Shown here: positions 1 to 7,501 of the stretch, one piece after another
Position numbering within the stretch: position 1 is the stretch's first letter
How the letters are laid out: every line of letters begins with the position of its first letter
From: Chryseobacterium foetidum
GTDB lineage: Bacteria; Bacteroidota; Bacteroidia; Flavobacteriales; Weeksellaceae
DNA length: 64,000 nucleotides
Assembly: GCF_025457425.1 (NCBI RefSeq)
Contig: NZ_JAMXIA010000001.1
Location: forward strand, 2,542,001-2,606,000
Direction: 5' to 3'
The notes under the pieces: generated by a model
The model's database searches: none
What the model was told of the DNA's origin: nothing
The model's input: the letters and a program-made list of their open reading frames with translations, nothing else
Program-made: the position numbers and the translations under genes

Positions 1-460
1 CTGTATATTTTACAGGTTTGTTGTCATAGGTTACAGACTTGATTTTGTAGCCACCTTCAAAAACTTCCCCTTTAGCCCCGTTTCTGCTTCCTGATAAGGG
101 AACAACGGCATTTCCCCTTGAATCTTTTGCAAATAAATTCTGATCAAGCTGAAGCCAAAGAAAACTCAGCTGATCCGGGCTGTTATTCGTATAAGTGATT
201 TCTGCGCTTCCGGTCAATTCATTTTTCTTTTCATCAAGGCTGATGTCAAGTTTGTAATCGGCAGAGTTTTGCCAGTATGCATGACCGGGTTGTCCGCTTG
301 CTGACCTTGTTTCTGTGCCTGTCTGCGGATAGAAAAATGGTTTAAAAGCTTCAACAAAATCATATTTAGGAGATTCTTTTGGTGTTTCCTGAGCCGAAAA
401 CTGAGCCGACACTGCAAAAACGGCAGCAACAAAAATTTTTGTAGGGAATTTAAAATTCAT
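1..460 (-). CDS. M1-family aminopeptidase, N-terminal part (cut by window edge)
   Basis: This is the start of a secreted zinc metallopeptidase whose catalytic domain lies beyond the left edge. The reading frame opens with ATG at 460 and stays open to base 1, giving about 153 residues. Residues 1-24 form a signal peptide ending in FSAQ. The following residues read like the beta-sandwich N-domain of M1 peptidases: HAYWQNSADYKLDISLDEKK, then a typical ITYTNNSPDQLSFLWLQLDQ strand pair. In the family this domain precedes the GxMEN and HExxH motifs, which cannot be seen here, so the call rests on the N-domain alone. The gene runs away from the SDR gene on the same strand; an 80-base AT-rich spacer separates them. 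Confidence 0.72.
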   Translation of the reverse strand, partial: MNFKFPTKIFVAAVFAVSAQFSAQETPKESPKYDFVEAFKPFFYPQTGTETRSASGQPGHAYWQNSADYKLDISLDEKKNELTGSAEITYTNNSPDQLSFLWLQLDQNLFAKDSRGNAVVPLSGSRNGAKGEVFEGGYKIKSVTYDNKPVKYT

Positions 461-542
461 CTGAAAAGGTTTAATTTAAAGTGATAAGTAAAAAATATCC
501 CGCAATCGTTACAAATTTCGGGATAAAAAGAAGTAAATAGTT

Positions 543-1424
543 TTAGTTTGATTTTTTAGATTTAATCATCGCTTCCAAAGCATCCCACATTTCCTGTGGA
601 ATATCTTCCAGCATATTGAATTCTCCGGCACCCTGAAGCCATTCTCCGCCATCGATCGTCACCACTTCACCGTTCATGTAAGCTGAATAATCTGAAACAA
701 GATAGGCCGCAAGATTAGCCAATTCCTGATGTTCGCCCACTCTTCTCAACGGAACTTTTTTTCTCATATCAAACTTTTCCTGCAAATCTCCCGGCAGCAA
801 TCTGTCCCACGCTCCTTTGGTAGGGAAAGGTCCCGGTGCAATCGCATTAAAACGGATTCCGTATTTTGCCCATTCAACGGCTAAACTTCTTGTCATTGCC
901 AAAACTCCTGCTTTTGCACAGGCAGACGGAACAACGTATGCAGAGCCCGTCCAAGCATAAGTAGTTACAATATTCAAAACCGTTCCTGAAGTTTTAGAAT
1001 CTATCCAGTGTTTTCCGATGGAGAGCGTACAGTTTTTTGTTCCTTTTAAAACAATGTCCAAAATAGAATCAAATGCGGAATGGGTAAGTCTTTCTGTTGG
1101 AGATATGAAATTTCCGGCTGCATTGTTAAGAAGAATGTCGATTTTCCCAAATTCTTTCAAAGTGGCTTCTTTCATAGCTTCTACTTCGTTCCAGTTTCTC
1201 ACGTCACAGGCAACGCAAAGAACTTTTCCTCCCGTCTCGTCTTCTAATTCCTTTGTTGTAACCTGTAGTTTTTCTAGATTTCTTGAAGTAATCACTACTT
1301 TTGCTCCCAGTTCAAGGAAATATTTGGTCATGGCTTTGCCAAGACCGCTGCCACCACCTGTAACGATGGCTACCTTATCTTTGAGAGCGTCTTCGCGCAG
1401 CATTGGCTGTGTATATAAGTTCAT
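543..1424 (-). CDS. SDR oxidoreductase, 2,4-dienoyl-CoA reductase type
   Basis: This is a short-chain dehydrogenase of 293 residues, probably reducing 2,4-dienoyl-CoA intermediates of unsaturated fatty-acid beta-oxidation with NADPH in the cytoplasm. The Rossmann motif TGGGSGLG lies at residues 22-29 and the family signature NNAAGNF at 100-106, which is characteristic of DECR/PDCR enzymes rather than FabG. The catalytic pair is best read as Tyr156 and Lys171, 15 residues apart, the spacing known for human DECR1 (Tyr199/Lys214) and unlike the Tyr-x3-Lys of classical SDRs. The C-terminal GGEWLQGAGEFN segment also fits. It sits alone on the minus strand between the peptidase and the DUF1573 gene. 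No copy of the palindrome found before paaK is visible upstream. Confidence 0.85.
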   Translation of the reverse strand: MNLYTQPMLREDALKDKVAIVTGGGSGLGKAMTKYFLELGAKVVITSRNLEKLQVTTKELEDETGGKVLCVACDVRNWNEVEAMKEATLKEFGKIDILLNNAAGNFISPTERLTHSAFDSILDIVLKGTKNCTLSIGKHWIDSKTSGTVLNIVTTYAWTGSAYVVPSACAKAGVLAMTRSLAVEWAKYGIRFNAIAPGPFPTKGAWDRLLPGDLQEKFDMRKKVPLRRVGEHQELANLAAYLVSDYSAYMNGEVVTIDGGEWLQGAGEFNMLEDIPQEMWDALEAMIKSKKSN

Positions 1425-1522
1425 AAATTATTTTTCTTAAAAATAATAAATATTGACCGGATGAGGTTTAAAAATTTCAGATAAATAATGTTATAAATAA
1501 CTGTTGCAGCATTTCTTCCGGC

Positions 1523-1557
1523 AAAAAAAGCAGCCCTGTAAAAAATTACAGAGCTGC
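1523..1557 (-). terminator. Intrinsic terminator of the DUF1573 gene
   Basis: An 11-bp stem (GCAGCTCTGTA against TACAGGGCTGC, one mismatch) closes a six-base loop. On the minus strand it is followed directly by seven T residues. It lies 26 bases after the stop codon of the DUF1573 gene. Confidence 0.8.
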
Positions 1558-1583
1558 CAACACTTTTATATATTTGAAATTTT

Positions 1584-1997
1584 TTATTTTGCTACAACAG
1601 TTCCTTTGAAAGAAAGTGTTTTAGGAGTTTTGCTGTCGCTCGTAGTAACATTTACCGTTTTGATGAAAGCTCCCGGGCTTGCTGCATTATAGTTTGCTGC
1701 AACAAATCCTGTTTTACCAGGTGCGATAGGCGTTTTCGTATAATCAGCAGTAGTACATCCGCAAGAAGGTGCTACGTTTTCAATGATAACCGGCGCTTTA
1801 GACGTATTTTTAAATTCAAATCTGATCAACTTCGGAGTTCCCTGTGGAATGTTTCCTACGTCAATCGTTTCAGCTTTCCATTTGATGGCGTCAGCGATTA
1901 CGTTTACAATTGCATTGTTTGCAACAGGCAGAACTTCAGCATAGAAAGTTGAGAATGCTAAAACGGCCAATAAAGCGGAGATTTTCAATTTTTTCAT
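1584..1997 (-). CDS. DUF1573 domain protein, exported
   Basis: This 137-residue exported protein consists of a signal peptide (about residues 1-22) and one DUF1573 immunoglobulin-like domain. The start is taken at MKKLKISALL; an upstream in-frame start would add 21 residues that do not look like a signal sequence. The domain shows the family hallmarks: RFEFKNTSKAPVIIENV, then the SCGCTTADY motif with two cysteines, then IAPGKTGFVAANYN and a final LSFKGTV strand. DUF1573 proteins are abundant in Bacteroidota and resemble ASH/MSP-type domains; their molecular role is not established. The gene is monocistronic, with its own terminator, and is divergent from the sensor kinase. Confidence 0.85.
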   Translation of the reverse strand: MKKLKISALLAVLAFSTFYAEVLPVANNAIVNVIADAIKWKAETIDVGNIPQGTPKLIRFEFKNTSKAPVIIENVAPSCGCTTADYTKTPIAPGKTGFVAANYNAASPGAFIKTVNVTTSDSKTPKTLSFKGTVVAK

Positions 1998-2141
1998 AAA
2001 ATTATATTTATTGTTGTTATTAAATTCAAAGAATGTGATTTCAAACTTTTGATGTAACAAATTTACTCAACATTTTTAAAATTATTGTTAATCACTTTCA
2101 AAGTTTTGTTAATGAGTTGTTAATGATAAAAATTAAATAGA

Positions 2142-2149
2142 TATTTTTG
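2142..2149 (+). promoter_or_regulatory. Bacteroidota -7 box upstream of the sensor kinase
   Basis: TATTTTTG matches the TAnnTTTG consensus exactly. A weaker TTG-type -33 element lies about 21 bases upstream near 2117. Transcription would begin close to 2155, leaving a very short leader before ATG 2169. Confidence 0.45.
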
Positions 2150-2168
2150 GATAATATTGCCTCTGAAA

Positions 2169-3419
2169 ATGGAAATAAAGAAACTCAATATCATTATAAC
2201 TTTAGGTCTTGTGGCAATTGTCGGAATTCTGATCGCCCAGCTTCTGTGGACTAGGCAGGCCTACAATCTTGAAGATAAAAAGTTCAATCAAACCGTAAAC
2301 ATCGCGCTTCTTGAAGTCGTTGAAAAATTGTCAGGGCCCGAAACTTCATTCACCAAAAGTCCTGTTCAGAATATCGCCAACGATTATTATGTGGTAAACA
2401 TCAACAACGAGTTTCATCCCGATGTGCTGGAATATTATCTGAAAACAGAATTTACACGTCTGCAAATCAATACCAATTACGTCTACGCGGTCTACAATTG
2501 CCACAGCGACAAAATGTTGTACGGAAAATACATCAGTCCGGAAACAAAATCTTCTGAACATAAGAAAATAAGTTTTCCCAAACATGAAAATCTTACTTAT
2601 TACTTTTCGATCCGTTTTCCGGATAAGACAACTTACCTTATCAGCTCGCTGAGGTTTTGGTATTTGCTGACGTTTGCCCTGATCATCATACTTTTGGTCT
2701 ATGTTTATTCTATTTACACGATCATTCAGCAGAAAAAATTCTCAGAACTTCAGCGTGATTTTATTAATAATATGACACACGAGTTTAAAACACCGCTCTC
2801 ATCAATTCTGCTGGCAACGGAGGCTTTAAATAAACAACAGTCTGTGGTTGAAAATCCGAAACTTCAAACTTATACTTCAATTATAACCAATCAAAGTCTC
2901 AAACTGAACAGCCACGTTGAAAAAATTCTGAATATCGCCAAACATGATGCCTCCGGTCTGGATTTAAAGCTGGAAAAAATACATCTCAATACCTTTATTA
3001 AAGATATTTTGGAAGTCTTAAAGCAGAAAAATGAAAATGTAAAAATTGAACTGGAAATTGATGATAATCTGGTGATTAATGCAGACGAATTTCATTTCAG
3101 CAATGTAGTGTATAATCTTTTGGATAACTCTCTGAAGTACTGTGACGGAATTCCGGAGATCAGAATTTTTTCCGTAAAAGATTCAAAAGGCTTATATTTA
3201 AAGTTTCAGGACAAAGGGATGGGGATTCCACAGAAAAACATAGCCCACATTTTTGATAAATTTTACAGGGTAAATTCGCAAAAAAGTGATGAGGTCACTG
3301 GTTTTGGTCTGGGATTGTTTTATGTGAAAAAAGTAGTGCAGCAGCATCACTGGAAGATTTCAGTTGAAAATAATCGGGATTCAGGAATCACAACAACGCT
3401 GTTTATCCCGAATAATTAA
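2169..3419 (+). CDS. Sensor histidine kinase
   Basis: This membrane-bound kinase has 416 residues from the ATG chosen here; a TTG four codons earlier is possible but TTG starts are rare in this group. Transmembrane helices lie near residues 5-26 and 162-186 and enclose a periplasmic sensor region of about 130 residues without a recognisable domain. The cytoplasmic part has the H-box NNMTHEFKTPLSSI with phospho-acceptor His204, the N-box NVVYNLLDNSLKYC, the G1 box DKGMGIP, the F-box IFDKFYRV and the G2 box GFGLGLFYV, so all ATP-binding motifs are intact. The partner response regulator starts nine bases after the stop, so the two are almost certainly cotranscribed. The GH92 gene follows 87 bases after the regulator and could be a target; that is inference. 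Confidence 0.92.
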   Translation: MEIKKLNIIITLGLVAIVGILIAQLLWTRQAYNLEDKKFNQTVNIALLEVVEKLSGPETSFTKSPVQNIANDYYVVNINNEFHPDVLEYYLKTEFTRLQINTNYVYAVYNCHSDKMLYGKYISPETKSSEHKKISFPKHENLTYYFSIRFPDKTTYLISSLRFWYLLTFALIIILLVYVYSIYTIIQQKKFSELQRDFINNMTHEFKTPLSSILLATEALNKQQSVVENPKLQTYTSIITNQSLKLNSHVEKILNIAKHDASGLDLKLEKIHLNTFIKDILEVLKQKNENVKIELEIDDNLVINADEFHFSNVVYNLLDNSLKYCDGIPEIRIFSVKDSKGLYLKFQDKGMGIPQKNIAHIFDKFYRVNSQKSDEVTGFGLGLFYVKKVVQQHHWKISVENNRDSGITTTLFIPNN

Positions 3420-3428
3420 TTGTAAGCA

Positions 3429-4109
3429 ATGGAGAAATCTAAAATTTTATACGCTGAGGATGACGAAACGATTGCATTTCTCATTCAGGACAGCCTTGAA
3501 AATTTTTACGACATCAGGCGTTTTTCAAATGGGAAAACTGCTCTTGAAGCTTTCAATAATGACAGTTTTGATATTTGTCTTCTGGACATTATGATGCCTG
3601 AAATCAACGGTTTTGAGCTGGCAGAAAAGATCCGGGAGAAAAATGCTGAAATTCCCATTATTTTTACATCGGCTAAAGCTTTAAAGGAAGACAGAATCAA
3701 AGGTTTGAAAATTGGCGCAGATGATTATCTGGTAAAACCTTTCAGTATTGAAGAATTGATTTTGAAAATTGAAGTTTTCCTCAAACGTTCCAAAAAAACT
3801 GAAACACTTCCCCAAAATTTTACCGTTGGGAAATATATTTTCGATCCTAAAAATTATACTTTAAAAAATAATTTAAATACAGTTACGCTTACCCAGCGGG
3901 AATCTGAACTGTTGTTTTTCTTTATCCGGAACAAAAATACCGTGCTGAAAAGACAGGATATTCTGAAGGCTATCTGGGGCGACGACGATTATTTCATGGG
4001 AAGAAGTCTCGATGTTTTTATCTCAAGGCTGCGAAAGGTTTTGTCTGATGAAGAGCAGATTTCCATTGAAAACATTCATGGAATCGGGTTTCGTTATTCT
4101 GAGAAGTAA
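3429..4109 (+). CDS. OmpR-family response regulator
   Basis: This 226-residue regulator pairs with the kinase just upstream. The receiver domain (about 1-120) has the acidic pocket AEDD at 9-12, phospho-acceptor Asp53 in LLDIMMPE, Thr80 in IIFTSAKA and Lys103 in VKPFS. The effector domain (about 130-226) is a winged helix of the OmpR/PhoB class, with LTQRESELLFFFIRNKNTVL, the recognition helix region SLDVFISRLRKVL and the terminal wing IENIHGIGFRYSEK. All conserved residues are present, so it should be a phosphorylation-controlled DNA-binding protein. The signal sensed is unknown. Confidence 0.93.
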   Translation: MEKSKILYAEDDETIAFLIQDSLENFYDIRRFSNGKTALEAFNNDSFDICLLDIMMPEINGFELAEKIREKNAEIPIIFTSAKALKEDRIKGLKIGADDYLVKPFSIEELILKIEVFLKRSKKTETLPQNFTVGKYIFDPKNYTLKNNLNTVTLTQRESELLFFFIRNKNTVLKRQDILKAIWGDDDYFMGRSLDVFISRLRKVLSDEEQISIENIHGIGFRYSEK

Positions 4110-4196
4110 TCTCAATGAGATTTGATTTTACTCAAATCTAAACCATAATATTTTACGGCTGATTTTTATTTAAATTTACGGGTCAAATAAAACTTC

Positions 4197-6494
4197 ATGA
4201 GAAAGCCGGCAATTCTTCTTTTTATCATTGTTTCAATTTTCAGTTCAAATCTGAATGCTCAAAAAACGGAAAAGTTAATTCAGTACGTAAATCCACTTAT
4301 CGGAACTGAAAAAATGGGTCACACTTATCCGGGAGCAACGGCACCTTTTGGAGCTGTTCAGCTGAGTCCGGAAACCGATACGATTTCCTACGCCTTAAAC
4401 GGGAAATACAACGGTGAAGTTTACAAATACTGCGCAGGCTATCGCTATGAAGACAACACGATTGTAGGTTTTAGTTCGACCCACTTCAGCGGAACGGGAC
4501 ATTCTGATTTGGGAGATTTTTTAGTCATGCCGACAGTCGGGAAATTACAGTTGAATCCCGGAACGTCCGCCAATCCTGAAAACGGTTACAGAAGCAGATT
4601 TTCACATCAAAATGAAAAAGCAGAAGCAGGATATTACAAAGTAAAACTTGATGATCACAATATTTTAGCAGAATTAACGGCAACTACAAGAGTTGGCGTT
4701 CATCGTTACACCTTTCCAAAGTCTGATCAGGCACATATTATTTTAGATTTAATGGCCGGAATTTACAATTACGACGGCAAAAATGTCTGGACTTACGTGC
4801 GTGTAGAAAACGGAAATACTATCACAGGATATCGTCAAACCAATGGTTGGGCAAGAACCCGAACCGTTTATTTTGCTATGAAATTTTCGAAGCCTTTTAA
4901 ATCTTACGGTCAGAAAAACTTCGATGAAAAGCAGGTTTACAATGGTTTCTGGAGGAAATTTGACCAAACCAAAAACTTTCCCGAGATCGCCGGAAAAAAT
5001 CTGAAAATGTATTTTGATTTTAACACCAATGAAAATGAAGCGATAGAAGTAAAGCTTGCAATTTCACCCGTTAGTCAGGCGAATGCGATGGAAAATTTGG
5101 AAAAGGAAACCGGAAATTTATCTTTTGATGAAGTTAGAAAACAAACTCAGGAAATCTGGAATAAAGAATTAAATAAAATCATCGTTCAAGGTTCTGAAAC
5201 TGATAAAACCAACTTTTATACAGCAATGTATCACACCTTCATCAGTCCGACAACCTACACGGATTTCAACGGCGAATATAAAGGCTTAGACCAAAATATT
5301 CATAAAGCACAAGGTTTTACAAATTATACAACATTTTCAATCTGGGATACTTACCGTGCATTGCATCCTTTTTTCAACATCATTCAACCCAAGCGGAATA
5401 ATGATATGGTGAAATCGATGATGGCACATTACAACCAGTTTTCGATGAAAATGTTGCCGATCTGGTCGCATTATGCCAATGACAACTGGTGCATGAGCGG
5501 TTATCATAGCGTAAGTGTGCTAGCGGACGCGATCATCAAAGGTAATTACGACGGTGATTCAAAAGCTGCCCTGATGGCCTGCGTGGAAACTGCGAACAAA
5601 AGAGATTACGAAGGCATCGGTTTTTATATTGACAAGGGTTATATTCCTGCTGAAAAAAGTGGAATTTCAATTTCAAATAATTTGGAATATGCTTATGATG
5701 ACTGGGCGATTGCTCAGCTGGCAAAGCATTTGGGCGAAACGGAAATTTACAGTCAATTCATCAAACGTTCAGAAAACTGGAAAAATAATTATGATAAAAG
5801 CATAGGATTTATGCGTCCCAGACTTGCTGACGGAAGTTTTAAAAAAGATTTTAGTGCCTTAAGCACGCACGGACAAGGCTTCATCGAAGGAAACTCATGG
5901 AATTACAGCTTTTTTGTTCCTCATAATCCTACTGAATTGATGACCATGATGGGTGGAAAGAAAAAATTCGCTTCAAAATTGGACGAATTATTCACAATGC
6001 ATCTGCCAGACGAGTTTTTTGCAGACACGGAAGATATTACCAGAGAAGGAATTATCGGCGGTTATGTTCACGGAAACGAACCTGCTCATCACGTTGCTTA
6101 TCTTTATAATTGGGCTGGTCAGCCATGGAAAACACAGGCACAAATCAGAAAAATTCTGGAAATGCAGTACAAAGCAACACCCGATGGATTGGGCGGAAAT
6201 GACGATGCAGGGCAGATGAGTGCGTGGTATATTTTGAGCTCACTTGGCTTTTATCCTGTCGCACCTGGTTCGGAAGATTATGCAATTGGAAGTCCGGCTG
6301 TTGAAGGTGCTGTTTTAAATTTAGAAAACGGAAAAACTTTTGAAATTGAAGCCATTAATCAAAGTCCAAAAAGTGTTTATGTTCAGAAAATTCTTTTGAA
6401 TGGAAAAGAAATTAAGAATTTTACGTTGAAACATTCAGATATAATGAATGGCGGGAAACTGACTTTTTATATGAGTGCAAAAGCGAAGAAATAA
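4197..6494 (+). CDS. GH92 family alpha-mannosidase, secreted
   Basis: This 765-residue exo-acting glycosidase most likely removes alpha-1,2-linked mannose from N-glycans or yeast mannan. Residues 1-21 form a signal peptide ending in LNAQ. GH92 signatures are dense: YVNPLIGTEKMGHTYPGATA near the N-terminus, FSSTHFSGTGHSDLGDF, GNSWNYSFFVPHN, HGNEPAHHVAYLYNWAG with the presumed catalytic acid Glu628, and GGNDDAGQMSAWYILSSLG with the presumed base and calcium-site aspartates 669-670. Length matches the family. Linkage specificity cannot be read from sequence. It follows the two-component pair on the same strand. Its stop is one base from the stop of the convergent TetR gene, so there is no room for a terminator between them. 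Confidence 0.95.
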   Translation: MRKPAILLFIIVSIFSSNLNAQKTEKLIQYVNPLIGTEKMGHTYPGATAPFGAVQLSPETDTISYALNGKYNGEVYKYCAGYRYEDNTIVGFSSTHFSGTGHSDLGDFLVMPTVGKLQLNPGTSANPENGYRSRFSHQNEKAEAGYYKVKLDDHNILAELTATTRVGVHRYTFPKSDQAHIILDLMAGIYNYDGKNVWTYVRVENGNTITGYRQTNGWARTRTVYFAMKFSKPFKSYGQKNFDEKQVYNGFWRKFDQTKNFPEIAGKNLKMYFDFNTNENEAIEVKLAISPVSQANAMENLEKETGNLSFDEVRKQTQEIWNKELNKIIVQGSETDKTNFYTAMYHTFISPTTYTDFNGEYKGLDQNIHKAQGFTNYTTFSIWDTYRALHPFFNIIQPKRNNDMVKSMMAHYNQFSMKMLPIWSHYANDNWCMSGYHSVSVLADAIIKGNYDGDSKAALMACVETANKRDYEGIGFYIDKGYIPAEKSGISISNNLEYAYDDWAIAQLAKHLGETEIYSQFIKRSENWKNNYDKSIGFMRPRLADGSFKKDFSALSTHGQGFIEGNSWNYSFFVPHNPTELMTMMGGKKKFASKLDELFTMHLPDEFFADTEDITREGIIGGYVHGNEPAHHVAYLYNWAGQPWKTQAQIRKILEMQYKATPDGLGGNDDAGQMSAWYILSSLGFYPVAPGSEDYAIGSPAVEGAVLNLENGKTFEIEAINQSPKSVYVQKILLNGKEIKNFTLKHSDIMNGGKLTFYMSAKAKK

Positions 6495-6495
6495 T

Positions 6496-7071
6496 CTATT
6501 TATTTCTCCCAAGTAATCCATATAGAAGTTTTTCCTTGATTTCTGCGTTAATTTCATCCGTGGATTCTATATTTCTTTTAAACCAGAAATAGGAATTATT
6601 CAGTGTATGAAGAATAAATCTCGTTGTGAAAGTCGGGGATTTCAGCTCCCAATTTTCGGCGGTATAAATTTCAGAAATCAACTGCTCAACTTCCTGCTGG
6701 TAGTTTTTTCTTAAATCTACAAATTCGGTTAGACGTTCTTCCAGATGTTTCCATTCATTGGAGTAAATGTGCGTTACATCACGGTTTTTCAGAACAATGG
6801 AAAGATGTTTGTCAATAAAAAGATTGAGTTTTTCTTTTGGCGGAAGCGATGTGGTTTTTATAATCTGTAGTTCATCAAAAAACTCCTGAGCCACTCCGAA
6901 ACAGATCCATTCTAGAATTTCTTCCTTCGAGCGGATGTGTGCGTACAAAGATGCCGCCTTGATGTTCAGCTTCGTTGCCAAATCCCTTACAGAACTTGCC
7001 GGATACCCTTTTTCTTTAAAAAGTTCTATGGCTACTTCCAGTATTTTCTGTTGTTTTTCTCTCAATTCCAT
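6496..7071 (-). CDS. TetR/AcrR-family transcriptional regulator
   Basis: This 191-residue protein has the N-terminal TetR helix-turn-helix at about residues 8-54 (ILEVAIELFKEKGYPASSVR, then DLATKLNIKAASLYAHIRSK). The C-terminal ligand-binding half (about 60-191) has no small-molecule signature I recognise. Its general look, with short helices and HIYSNEWKHL, resembles TetR repressors of acyl-CoA metabolism, but that is a weak impression. It is the only TetR gene in the window and is therefore the only local candidate for the palindromes before paaK and the enoyl-CoA hydratase gene. No copy of that palindrome is visible in its own upstream region; a short TTAC-N4-GTAA repeat lies there instead. 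Confidence 0.9.
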   Translation of the reverse strand: MELREKQQKILEVAIELFKEKGYPASSVRDLATKLNIKAASLYAHIRSKEEILEWICFGVAQEFFDELQIIKTTSLPPKEKLNLFIDKHLSIVLKNRDVTHIYSNEWKHLEERLTEFVDLRKNYQQEVEQLISEIYTAENWELKSPTFTTRFILHTLNNSYFWFKRNIESTDEINAEIKEKLLYGLLGRNK

Positions 7072-7501
7072 GCTTGGTTACAAAAGTAAATATTCTGAAT
7101 TTAAATCTATTCTTTTTGATGAATGATTTTCAGACGGTGGCCTTTTACGTTTTAAAAAAAATTAAAAATCGTTTACTGACTATTTTTCATAATTAAATCC
7201 ATCAATTTTAATCAGAAACGGAAATTTTGTCTTTTCTAAAGGATGGTTAAATGTTAAATTCGGAAATTTTGACCATATTTTTTATAAAATCAATAATTGA
7301 ATACTTTTTGCGATAAGCTATTCGAATTAAATGATTGACCGAACATTAAGAATTTAAACCTCTAAAATTTAACTTCTTAATGTTTTTTAAAAAGAAAAAA
7401 CCAAAAATAAATTGTATGGATTTTGATAATTTTTTTAAAAGATAAAATTATATCAGCAGTTAAATTTTGAATCTTAAACATTAAATTTTAAATATAAAAG
7501 T
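7072..7501. other. 430-base AT-rich gap between divergent tetR and clpB
   Basis: No open frame with coding character is present on either strand. The gap must hold the tetR promoter (left) and the clpB promoter (right). A TTTG at 7466-7469 with AT-rich sequence after it is a possible clpB -33 element, but the -7 box is poor. A strong inverted repeat at 7342-7384 is listed separately. Confidence 0.6.
7342..7384 (+). repeat. 17-bp inverted repeat upstream of clpB
   Basis: The left arm AACATTAAGAATTTAAA and the right arm TTTAACTTCTTAATGTT are complementary at 16 of 17 positions around a nine-base loop. The right arm runs into a T-run (TGTTTTTT), so as RNA it would look like an intrinsic terminator 118 bases before the clpB start. 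It might end a short leader transcript or act in the clpB leader; neither can be decided here. Confidence 0.55.

Noticed and set aside
1018..1440. A 140-codon plus-strand frame over the SDR gene
   Set aside because: Antisense shadow of an enzyme with complete motifs.
2157..2168. TTG start for the sensor kinase
   Set aside because: TTG starts are rare in this group; ATG 2169 is four codons later and keeps the first transmembrane helix intact.
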